From: Meconema thalassinum
Taxonomy: Eukaryota; Arthropoda; Insecta; Orthoptera; Tettigoniidae
DNA: 64,000 bases
Reading direction: 5' to 3'
Assembly (NCBI GenBank): GCA_946902985.2
Contig: OX336395.1
Location: 15,788,708-15,852,707 of the forward strand
Shown here: positions 52,901 to 64,000 of the stretch, one piece after another
Numbering within the stretch: the stretch's first letter is position 1
How the letters are laid out: each line of letters opens with the position of its first letter
The notes under the pieces: model-generated
Database searches by the model: none
What the model was told of the DNA's origin: nothing
The model's input: only the letters and a program-made list of their open reading frames with translations
Made by a program: the position numbers and the translations under genes

Positions 52901-55900
52901 AGCCGGTGCTTGCGAATAGTAATCATGTTGATGCCGCCAGTCGCAGTTCAGCGTGTGACAGCGATCAATAACCACATAAACAGCGCTGTTATAGTCCAGA
53001 CGGTGCTTGCGAATAGTAATCATGTTGATGCCGCCAGTCACAGTTCAGCGTGTGACAGCGATCAATAACCACATATACAGCGCTGTTATAGTCCAGCCGG
53101 TGCTTGCGAATAGTAATCATGTTGATGCCGCCAGTCACAGTTCAGCGTGTGACAGCGATCAATAACCACATAAACAGCGCTGTTATAGTCCAGCCGGTGC
53201 TATCGAATAGTAATCATGTTGATGCCGCCAGTCACAGTTCAGCGTGTGACAGCGATCAATATACACATAAACAGCGCTGTTATAGTCCAGCCGGTGCTTG
53301 CGAATAGTAATCATGTTGATGCCGCCAGTCACAGTTCAGCGTGTGACAGCGATCAATAACCACATAAACAGCGCTGTTATAGTCCAGCCGGTGCTTGCGA
53401 ATAGTAATCATGTTGATGCCGCCAGTCACAGTTCAGCGTGTGACAGCGATCAATAACCACATAAACAGGGCTGTTATAGTCCAGCCGGTGCTTGCGAATA
53501 GTAATCATGTTGATGCCGCCAGTCACAGTTCAGCGTGTGACAGCGATCTATAACCACATAAACAGCGCTGTTATAGTCCTGCCGGTGCTTGCGAATAGTA
53601 ATCATGTTGATGCCGCCAGTCACAGTTCAGCGTGTGACAGCGATCAATATACACATAAACAGCGCTGTTATTGTCCAGCCGGTGCTTGCGAATAGTAATC
53701 ATGTTGATGCCGCCAGTCACAGTTCAGCGTGTGACAGCGATCAATAACCACATAAACAGCGCTGTTATAGACCAGCCGGTGCTAGCGAATAGTAATCATG
53801 TTGATGCCGCCAGTCACAGTTCAGTGTGTGATAGCGATCAATAACCACATAAACAGCGCTGTTATAGTCCAGCCGGTGCTTGCAAATAGTATCATGTTGA
53901 TGCCGCCAGTCACAGTTCAGCGTGTGACAGCGATCAATAACCACATAAACAGCGCTGTTATAGTTCAGCCGGTGCTTGCGAATAGTAATCATGTTGATGC
54001 CGCCAGTCACAGTTCAGCGTGTGACAGCGATCAGTAACCACATAAACAGCGCTGTTATAGTCCAGCCGGTGCTTGCGAATAGTAATCATGTTGATGCCGC
54101 CAGTCACAGTTCAGCGTGTGACAGCGATCAATAACCACATAAACAGCGCTGTTATAGTCCAGCCGGTGCTTGCGAATAGTATCATGTTGATGCCGCCAGT
54201 CACAGTTCAGCATGTGACAGCGATCAATAACCACATAAACAGCGCTGTTATAGTCCAGCCGGTGCTTGCGAATAGTAATCATGTTGATGCCGCCAGTCAC
54301 AGTTCAGTGTGTGACATTGATCAATAACCACATAAACAGCGCTGTTATTGTCCAGCCGGTGCTTGCGAATAGTAATCATGTTGATGCCGCCAGTCACAGT
54401 TCAGTGTGTGACAGCGATGAATAACCACATAAACAGCGCTGTTATAGTCCAGCCGGTGCATGCGAATAGTAATCATGTTGATGCCGCCAGTCACAGTTCA
54501 GCGTGTGACAGCGATCAATAACCACATAAACAGCCGGTGCTTGCGAATAGTAATCATGTTGATGCCGCCAGTCACAGTTCAGCTTGTGACAGCGATCAAT
54601 AACCACATAAACAGCGCTGTTATAGTCCAGCCGGTGCTTGCGAATAGTAATCATGTTGATGCCGCCAGTCACAGTTCAGCGTGTGACAGCGATCAGTAAC
54701 CACATAAACAGCGCTGTTATAGTCCAGCCGGTGCTTGCGAATAGTAATCATGTTGATGCCGCCAGTCACAGTTCAGCGTGTGACAGCGATCAATAACCAC
54801 ATAAACAGGGCTGTTATAGTCCAGCCGGTGCCTGCGAATAGTAATCATGTTGATGCCGCCAGTCACAGTTCAGCGTGTGACAGCGATCTATAACCACATA
54901 AACAGCGCTGTTATAGTCCTGCCGGTGCTTGCGAATAGTAATCATGTTGATGCCGCCAGTCACAGTTCAGCGTGTGACAGCGATCAATATACACATAAAC
55001 AGCGCTGTTATAGTCCAGCCGGTGCTTGCGAATAGTAATCATGTTGATGCCGCCAGTCACAGTTCAGCGTGTGACAGCGATCAATAACCACATAAACAGC
55101 GCTGTTATAGACCAGCCGGTGCTAGCGAATAGTAATCATGTTGATGCCGCCAGTCACAGTTCAGTGTGTGATAGCGATCAATAACCACATAAACAGCGCT
55201 GTTATAGTCCAGCCGGTGCTTGCAAATAGTATCATGTTGATGCCGCCAGTCACAGTTCAGCGTGTGACAGCGATCAATAACCACATAAACAGCGCTGTTA
55301 TAGTTCAGCCGGTGCTTGCGAATAGTAATCATGTTGATGCCGCCAGTCACAGTTCAGCGTGTGACAGCGATCAGTAACCACATAAACAGCGCTGTTATAG
55401 TCCAGCAGGTGCTTGCGAATAGTAATCATGTTGATGCCGCCAGTCACAGTTCAGCGTGTGACAGCGATCAATAACCACATAAACAGCGCTGTTATAGTCC
55501 AGCCGGTGCTTGCGAATAGTATCATGTTGATGCCGCCAGTCACAGTTCAGCATGTGACAGCGATCAATAACCACATAAACAGCGCTGTTATAGTCCAGCC
55601 GGTGCTTGCGAATAGTAATCATGTTGATGCCGCCAGTCACAGTTCAGCGTGTGACAGCGATCAGTAACCACATAAACAGCGCTGTTATAGTCCAGCCGGT
55701 GCTTGCGAATAGTAATCATGTTGATGCCGCCAGTCACAGTTCAGCGTGTGACAGCGATCAATAACCACAAAAACAGCGCTGTTATAGTCCAGCCGGTGCT
55801 TGCGAATAGTAATCATGTTGATGCCGCCAGTCACAGTTAAGCGTGTGACAGCGATCAATAACCACATAAACAGCGCTGTTATAGTCCAGCCGGTGCTTGC

Positions 55901-58900
55901 GAATAGTAATCATGTTGATGCCGCCAGTCACAGTTCAGCGTGTGACAGCGATCAATAACCACAAAAACAGCGCTGTTATAGTCCAGCCGGTGCTTGCGAA
56001 TAGTAATCATGTTGATGCCGCCAGTCACAGTTCAGCGTGTGACAGCGATCAATAACCACATAAACAGCCGGTGCTTGCGAATAGTAATCATGTTGATGCC
56101 GCCAGTCACAGTTCAGCGTGTGACAGCGATCAATAACCACATAAACAGCGCTGTTATAGTCCAGCCGGTGCTTGCGAATAGTAATCATGTTGATGCCGCC
56201 AGTCACAGTTCAGCGTGTGACAGCGATCAGTAACCACATAAACAGCGCTGTTATAGTCCAGCCGGTGCTTGCGAATAGTAATCATGTTGATGCCGCCAGT
56301 CACAGTTCAGTGTGTGACAGCGATCAGTAACCACATAAACAGGGCTGTTATAGTCCAGCCGGTGCTTGCGAATAGTAATCATGTTGATGCCGCCAGTCAC
56401 AGTTCAGTGTGTGACAGCGATCAGTAACCACATAAACAGAGCTGTTATAGTCCAGCCGGTGCTTGCGAATAGTAATCATGTTGAAGCCGCCAGTCACAGT
56501 TCAGCGTGTGACAGCGATCAATAACCACATAAACAGCCGGTGCTTGCGAATAGTAATCATGTTGATGCCGCCAGTCACAGTTAAGCGTGTGACAGCGATC
56601 AATAACCACATAAACAGCGCTGTTATAGTCCAGCCGGTGCTTGCGAATAGTAATCATGTTGATGCCGCCAGTCACAGTTCAGCGTGTGACAGCGATCAAT
56701 AACCACAAAAACAGCGCTGTTATAGTCCAGCCGGTGCTTGCGAATAGTAATCATGTTGATGCCGCCAGTCACAGTTCAGCGTGTGACACCGATCAATAAC
56801 CACATAAACAGCGCTGTTATAGTCCAGCCGGTGCTTGCGAATAGTAATCATGTTGATGCCGCCAGTCACAGTTCAGCCTGTGACAGCGATCAATAACCAC
56901 ATAAACAGCCGGTGCTTGCGAATAGTAATCATGTTGATGCCGCCAGTCACAGTTCAGCGTGTGACAGCGATCAATAACCACATAAACAGCGGGTGCTTGC
57001 GAATAGTAATCATGTTGTTGCCGCCAGTCACAGTTCAGCGTGTGACAGCGATCAATAACCACATAAACAGCCGGTGCTTGCGAATAGTAATCATGTTGAT
57101 GCCGCCAGTCGCAGTTCAGCGTGTGACAGCGATCAATAACCACATAAACAGCGCTGTTATAGTCCAGCCGGTGCTTGCGAATAGTAATCATGTTGATGCC
57201 GCCAGTCACAGTTCAGCGTGTGACAGCGATCAATAACCACATATACAGCGCTGTTATAGTCCAGCCGGTGCTTGCGAATAGTAATCATGTTGATGCCGCC
57301 AGTCACAGTTCAGCGTGTGACAGCGATCAATAACCACATAAACAGCGCTGTTATAGTCCAGCCGGTGCTATCGAATAGTAATCATGTTGATGCCGCCAGT
57401 CACAGTTCAGCGTGTGACAGCGATCAATATACACATAAACAGCGCTGTTATAGTCCAGCCGGTGCTTGCGAATAGTAATCATGTTGATGCCGCCAGTCAC
57501 AGTTCAGCGTGTGACAGCGATCAATAACCACATAAACAGCGCTGTTATAGTCCAGCCGGTGCTTGCGAATAGTAATCATGTTGATGCCGCCAGTCACAGT
57601 TCAGCGTGTGACAGCGATCAATAACCACATAAACAGGGCTGTTATAGTCCAGCCGGTGCTTGCGAATAGTAATCATGTTGATGCCGCCAGTCACAGTTCA
57701 GCGTGTGACAGCGATCTATAACCACATAAACAGCGCTGTTATAGTCCTGCCGGTGCTTGCGAATAGTAATCATGTTGATGCCGCCAGTCACAGTTCAGCG
57801 TGTGACAGCGATCAATATACACATAAACAGCGCTGTTATTGTCCAGCTGGTGCTTGCGAATAGTAATCATGTTGATGCCGCCAGTCACAGTTCAGCGTGT
57901 GACAGCGATCAATAACCACATAAACAGCGCTGTTATAGACCAGCCGGTGCTAGCGAATAGTAATCATGTTGATGCCGCCAGTCACAGTTCAGTGTGTGAT
58001 AGCGATCAATAACCACATAAACAGCGCTGTTATAGTCCAGCTGGTGCTTGCAAATAGTATCATGTTGATGCCGCCAGTCACAGTTCAGCGTGTGACAGCG
58101 ATCAATAACCACATAAACAGCGCTGTTATAGTTCAGCCGGTGCTTGCGAATAGTAATCATGTTGATGCCGCCAGTCACAGTTCAGCGTGTGACAGCGATC
58201 AGTAACCACATAAACAGCGCTGTTATAGTCCAGCCGGTGCTTGCGAATAGTAATCATGTTGATGCCGCCAGTCACAGTTCAGCGTGTGACAGCGATCAAT
58301 AACCACATAAACAGCGCTGTTATAGTCCAGCCGGTGCTTGCGAATAGTATCATGTTGATGCCGCCAGTCACAGTTCAGCATGTGACAGCGATCAATAACC
58401 ACATAAACAGCGCTGTTATAGTCCAGCCGGTGCTTGCGAATAGTAATCATGTTGATGCCGCCAGTCACAGTTCAGTGTGTGACAGCGATCAATAACCACA
58501 TAAACAGCGCTGTTATAGTCCAGCCGGTGCTTGCGAATAGTAATCATGTTGATGCCGCCAGTCACAGTTCAGTGTGTGACATTGATCAATAACCACATAA
58601 ACAGCGCTGTTATTGTCCAGCCGGTGCTTGCGAATAGTAATCATGTTGATGCCGCCAGTCACAGTTCAGTGTGTGACAGCGATGAATAACCACATAAACA
58701 GCGCTGTTATAGTCCAGCCGGTGCATGCGAATAGTAATCATGTTGATGCCGCCAGTCACAGTTCAGCGTGTGACAGCGATCAATAACCACATAAACAGCC
58801 GGTGCTTGCGAATAGTAATCATGTTGATGCCGCCAGTCACAGTTCAGCTTGTGACAGCGATCAATAACCACATAAACAGCGCTGTTATAGTCCAGCCGGT

Positions 58901-61900
58901 GCTTGCGAATAGTAATCATGTTGATGCCGCCAGTCACAGTTCAGCGTGTGACAGCGATCAGTAACCACATAAACAGCGCTGTTATAGTCCAGCCGGTGCT
59001 TGCGAATAGTAATCATGTTGATGCCGCCAGTCACAGTTCAGTGTGTGACAGCGATCAGTAACCACATAAACAGGGCTGTTATAGTCCAGCCGGTGCTTGC
59101 GAATAGTAATCATGTTGATGCCGCCAGTCACAGTTCAGTGTGTGACAGCGATCAGTAACCACATAAACAGCGCTGTTATAGTCCAGCCGGTGCTTGCGAA
59201 TAGTAATCATGTTGAAGCCGCCAGTCACAGTTCAGCGTGTGACAGCGATCAATAACCACATAAACAGCCGGTGCTTGCGAATAGTAATCATGTTGATGCC
59301 GCCAGTCACCGTTAAGCGTGTGACAGCGATCAATAACCACATAAACAGCGCTGTTATAGTCCAGCCGGTGCTTGCGAATAGTAATCATGTTGATGCCGCC
59401 AGTCACAGTTCAGCGTGTGACAGCGATCAATAACCACATAAACAGCGCTGTTATAGTCCAGCCGGTGCTTGCGAATAGTAATCATGTTGATGCCGCCAGT
59501 CACAGTTCAGCGTGTGACAGCGATCAATAACCACATAAACAGCGCTGTTATAGTCCAGCCGGTGCTTGCGAATAGTAATAATGTTGATGCCGCCAGTCAC
59601 AGTTCAGCGTGTCACAGCGATCAATAACCACATAAACAGCGCTGTTATAGTCCAGCCGGTGCTTGCGAATAGTAATCATGTTGATGCCGCCAGTCACAAA
59701 TCAGCCTGTGACAGCGATCAATAACCACATAAACAGCCGGTGCTTGCGAATAGTAATCATGTTGATGCCGCCAGTCACAGTTCAGCGTGTGACAGCGATC
59801 AATAACCACATAAACAGCGGGTGCTTGCGAATAGTAATCATGTTGTTGCCGCCAGTCACAGTTCAGCGTGTGACAGCGATCAATAACCACATAAACAGCC
59901 GGTGCTTGCGAATAGTAATCATGTTGATGCCGCCAGTCGCAGTTCAGCGTGTGACAGCGATCAATAACCACATAAACAGCGCTGTTATAGTCCAGCCGGT
60001 GCTTGCGAATAGTAATCATGTTGATGCCGCCAGTCACAGTTCAGCGTGTGACAGCGATCAATAACCACATATACAGCGCTGTTATAGTCCAGCCGGTGCT
60101 TGCGAATAGTAATCATGTTGATGCCGCCAGTCACAGTTCAGCGTGTGACAGCGATCAATAACCACATAAACAGCGCTGTTATAGTCCAGCCGGTGCTATC
60201 GAATAGTAATCATGTTGATGCCGCCAGTCACAGTTCAGCGTGTGACAGCGATCAATATACACATAAACAGCGCTGTTATAGTCCAGCCGGTGCTTGCGAA
60301 TAGTAATCATGTTGATGCCGCCAGTCACAGTTCAGCGTGTGACAGCGTTCAATAACCACATAAACAGCGCTGTTATAGTCCAGCCGGTGCTTGCGAATAG
60401 TAATCATGTTGATGCCGCCAGTCACAGTTCAGCGTGTGACAGCGATCAATAACCACATAAACAGGGCTGTTATAGTCCAGCCGGTGCTTGCGAATAGTAA
60501 TCATGTTGATGCCGCCAGTCACAGTTCAGCGTGTGACAGCGATCTATAACCACATAAACAGCGCTGTTATAGTCCTGCCGGTGCTTGCGAATAGTAATCA
60601 TGTTGATGCCGCCAGTCACAGTTCAGCGTGTGACAGCGATCAATATACACATAAACAGCGCTGTTATAGTCCAGCCGGTGCTTGCGAATAGTAATCATGT
60701 TGATGCCGCCAGTCACAGTTCAGCGTGTGACAGCGATCAATAACCACATAAACAGCGCTGTTATAGACCAGCCGGTGCTAGCGAATAGTAATCATGTTGA
60801 TGCCGCCAGTCACAGTTCAGTGTGTGATAGCGATCAATAACCACATAAACAGCGCTGTTATAGTCCAGCCGGTGCTTGCAAATAGTATCATGTTGATGCC
60901 GCCAGTCACAGTTCAGCGTGTGACAGCGATCAATAACCACATAAACAGCGCTGTTATAGTTCAGCCGGTGCTTGCGAATAGTAATCATGTTGATGCCGCC
61001 AGTCACAGTTCAGCGTGTGACAGCGATCAGTAACCACATAAACAGCGCTGTTATAGTCCAGCCGGTGCTTGCGAATAGTAATCATGTTGATGCCGCCAGT
61101 CACAGTTCAGCGTGTGACAGCGATCAATAACCACATAAACAGCGCTGTTATAGTCCAGCCGGTGCTTGCGAATAGTATCATGTTGATGCCGCCAGTCACA
61201 GTTCAGCATGTGACAGCGATCAATAACCACATAAACAGCGCTGTTATAGTCCAGCCGGTGCTTGCGAATAGTAATCATGTTGATGCCGCCAGTCACAGTT
61301 CAGTGTGTGACAGCGATCAATAACCACATAAACAGCGCTGTTATAGTCCAGCCGGTGCTTGCGAATAGTAATCATGTTGATGCCGCCAGTCACAGTTCAG
61401 TGTGTGACATTGATCAATAACCACATAAACAGCGCTGTTATTGTCCAGCCGGTGCTTGCGAATAGTAATCATGTTGATGCCGCCAGTCACAGTTCAGTGT
61501 GTGACAGCGATGAATAACCACATAAACAGCGCTGTTATAGTCCAGCCGGTGCATGCGAATAGTAATCATGTTGATGCCGCCAGTCACAGTTCAGCGTGTG
61601 ACAGCGATCAATAACCACATAAACAGCCGGTGCTTGCGAATAGTAATCATGTTGATGCCGCCAGTCACAGTTCAGCGTGTGACAGCGATCAATAACCACA
61701 TAAACAGCGCTGTTATAGTCCAGCCGGTGCTTGCGAATAGTAATCATGTTGATGCCGCCAGTCACAGTTCAGCGTGTGACAGCGATCAGTAACCACATAA
61801 ACAGCGCTGTTATAGTCCAGCCGGTGCTTGCGAATAGTAATCATGTTGATGCCGCCAGTCACAGTTCAGTGTGTGACAGCGATCAGTAACCACATAAACA

Positions 61901-64000
61901 GGGCTGTTATAGTCCAGCCGGTGCTTGCGATAGTAATCATGTTGATGCCGCCAGTCACAGTTCAGTGTGTGACAGCGATCAGTAACCACATAAACAGCGC
62001 TGTTATAGTCCAGCCGGTGCTTGCGAATAGTAATCATGTTGAAGCCGCCAGTCACAGTTCAGCGTGTGACAGCGATCAATAACCACATAAACAGCCGGTG
62101 CTTGCGAATAGTAATCATGTTGATGCCGCCAGTCACCGTTAAGCGTGTGACAGCGATCAATAACCACATAAACAGCGCTGTTATAGTCCAGCCGGTGCTT
62201 GCGAATAGTAATCATGTTGATGCCGCCAGTCACAGTTCAGCGTGTGACAGCGATCAATAACCACATAAACAGCGCTGTTATAGTCCAGCCGGTGCTTGCG
62301 AATAGTAATCATGTTGATGCCGCCAGTCACAGTTCAGCGTGTGACAGCGATCAATAACCACATAAACAGCGCTGTTATAGTCCAGCCGGTGCTTGCGAAT
62401 AGTAATAATGTTGATGCCGCCAGTCACAGTTCAGCGTGTCACAGCGATCAATAACCACATAAACAGCGCTGTTATAGTCCAGCCGGTGCTTGCGAATAGT
62501 AATCATGTTGATGCCGCCAGTCACAAATCAGCCTGTGACAGCGATCAATAACCACATAAACAGCCGGTACATGCGAATAGTAATCATGTTGATGCCGCCA
62601 GTCACAGTTCAGCGTGTGACAGCGATCAATAACCACATAAACAGCGCTGTTATAGTCCAGCCGGTGCTTGCGAATAGTAATCATGTTGATGCCGCCAGTC
62701 ACAGTTCAGCGTGTGACAGCGATCAATAACCACATAAACAGCGCTGTTATAGTCCAGCCGGTGCTTGCGAATAGTAATCATGTTGATGCCGCCAGTCACA
62801 GTTCAGCGTGTGACAGCGATCAATAACCACATAAACAGCGCTGTTATAGACCAGCCGGTGCTAGCGAATAGTAATCATGTTGATGCCGCCAGTCACAGTT
62901 CAATGTGTGATAGCGATCAATAACCACATAAACAGCGCTGTTATAGTCCAGCCGGTGCTAGCGAGTAGTAATCATGTTGATGCCGCCAGTCACAGTTCAG
63001 CGTGTGACAGCGATCTATAACCACATAAACAGCGCTGTTATAGTCCAGCCGGTGCTTGCGAATAGTAATCATGTTGATGCCGCCAGTCACAGTTCAGCTT
63101 GTGACAGCGATCAATAACCACATAAACAGCGCTGTTATAGTCCAGCCGGTGCTTGCGAATAGTAATCATGTTGATGCCGCCAGTCACAGTTCAGCGTGTG
63201 ACAGCGATCAATAACCACATAAACAGGGCTGTTATAGTCCAGCCGGTGCTTGCGAATAGTAATCATGTTGATGCCGCCAGTCACAGTTCAGCGTGTGACA
63301 GCGATCAATAACCACATAAACAGCGCTGTTATAGTCCAGCCGGTGCTTGCAAATAGTATCATGTTGATGCCGCCAGTCACAGTTCAGCGTGTGACAGCGA
63401 TCAATAACCACATAAACAGCGCTGTTATAGTTCAGCCGGTGCTTGCGAATAGTATCATGTTGATGCCGCCAGTCACAGTTCAGCGTGTGACAGCGATCAA
63501 TAACCACATAAACAGCGCTGTTATAGTCCAGCCGGTGCTTGCGAATAGTAATCATGTTGATGCCGCCAGTCACAGTTCAGCGTGTGACAGCGATCAATAA
63601 CCACATAAACAGGGCTGTTATAGTCCAGCCGGTGCTTGCGAATAGTAATCATGTTGATGCCGCCAGTCACAGTTCAACGTGTGACAGCGATCAATAACCA
63701 CATAAACAGCGCTGTTATAGTCCAGCCGGTGCTTGCAAATAGTATCATGTTGATGCCGCCAGTCACAGTTCAGCGTGTGACAGCGATCAATAACCACATA
63801 AACAGCGCTGTTATAGTTCAGCCGGTGCTTGCGAATAGTATCATGTTGATGCCGCCAGTCACAGTTCAGCATGTGACAGCGATCAATAACCACATAAACA
63901 GCGCTGTTATAGTCCAGCCGGTGCTTGCGAATAGTAATCATGTTGATGCCGCCAGTCACAGTTCAGTGTGTGACAGCGATCAATAACCACATAAACAGCG
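49932..64000. repeat. 97-bp satellite array with higher-order repeats, about 148 monomers
   Basis: Consensus parts: AGTTCAGCGTGTGACAGCGA, TCAATAACCACATAAACAGC, GCTGTTATAGTCCAGCCGGT, GCTTGCGAATAGTAATCATG, TTGATGCCGCCAGTCAC; total 97 bp. Monomer length classes are 97, 96 (AGTATCATG, one A lost) and 81 bp (16 bp lost between two CAGC repeats, giving ACAGCCGGTGC). Two dyads per monomer: the perfect 12-bp palindrome AACAGCGCTGTT, and GTCACA-gttcagcg-TGTGAC. A marker monomer (TTATAGACCAGCCGGTGCTA) recurs at 50937, 53765, 55105, 57933, 60761 and 62844, defining higher-order periods. Since 97 is not a multiple of three and frames stay at or below 133 codons on both strands, the array is non-coding. 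It runs off the window. Confidence 0.98.

Noticed and set aside
49932..64000. Repeats of regular spacing that could be mistaken for a CRISPR array
   Set aside because: The whole 97-bp unit is conserved with no unique spacers, no cas genes are present, and the context is animal DNA. It is a satellite.
49968..64000. Many open frames of 60-133 codons on both strands of the satellite
   Set aside because: The period of 97 shifts the frame at each monomer, the peptides are the same repeat read in different frames, and both strands are equally open.

Overview
The window looks like repeat-dominated, AT-rich animal DNA, most likely from an insect or other arthropod with a large genome. This is inferred from the element mix: RTE/BovB-like and CR1-group LINEs, a BEL/Pao LTR element, a Penelope-like element, a hAT-type transposase start, and a SINE-like repeat I associate with orthopteroid insects. 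I found no intact host gene. The only candidates for host-type coding sequence are a decayed C2H2 zinc-finger array (about 29.6-30.5 kb) and a short TTF/hAT-like open frame (49.0-49.4 kb).

Layout. 0-5.2 kb: 3' fragments of several non-LTR retrotransposons, a 67-bp tandem array (321-1042), and one long decayed LINE (2241-4671) ending in an ATG microsatellite. 5.2-9.7 kb: non-coding DNA with a 97-bp tandem dimer and a ten-copy 82-bp array. 9.7-11.7 kb: a minus-strand CR1-group LINE with an uninterrupted reverse-transcriptase frame. 11.7-20 kb: a SINE-like repeat, a heavily broken RTE/BovB-like LINE (12660-14948) and two more LINE remnants. 20-29.5 kb: AT-rich sequence with only short duplications. 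29.6-32.1 kb: the zinc-finger array, then an old degenerate modular repeat.

32.1-46.2 kb is a dense cluster of mobile elements. A minus-strand BEL/Pao element has unusually long LTRs (about 2.5 and 2.75 kb) around a rearranged interior. One LTR carries a 188-bp MITE whose empty target site is preserved in the other LTR. Abutting the outer edge of the right-hand LTR is a 5'-truncated Penelope-like element with RT, GIY-YIG endonuclease and, in its 3' region, a clear hammerhead-ribozyme fold. Abutting that is a DNA element with inverted repeats of about 400 bp that encloses a decayed Cys-rich protein gene.

46.2-49.7 kb holds a 14-copy 78-bp array and the hAT-like N-terminal frame with a CRE and a TATA box upstream. 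A 200-base assembly gap follows. From 49932 to the window end is a satellite array of 97-bp monomers. It is organised in higher-order repeats whose lengths resolve exactly: 2,828 bp = 30 monomers and 1,340 bp = 14 monomers. The array continues past the window.

The genes here do not form a pathway. What links them is transposition, nesting and decay. The most interesting signals are the hammerhead ribozyme in the Penelope-like element, the filled/empty MITE site inside paired LTRs, the long-TIR element with its enclosed gene, and the satellite's higher-order structure.
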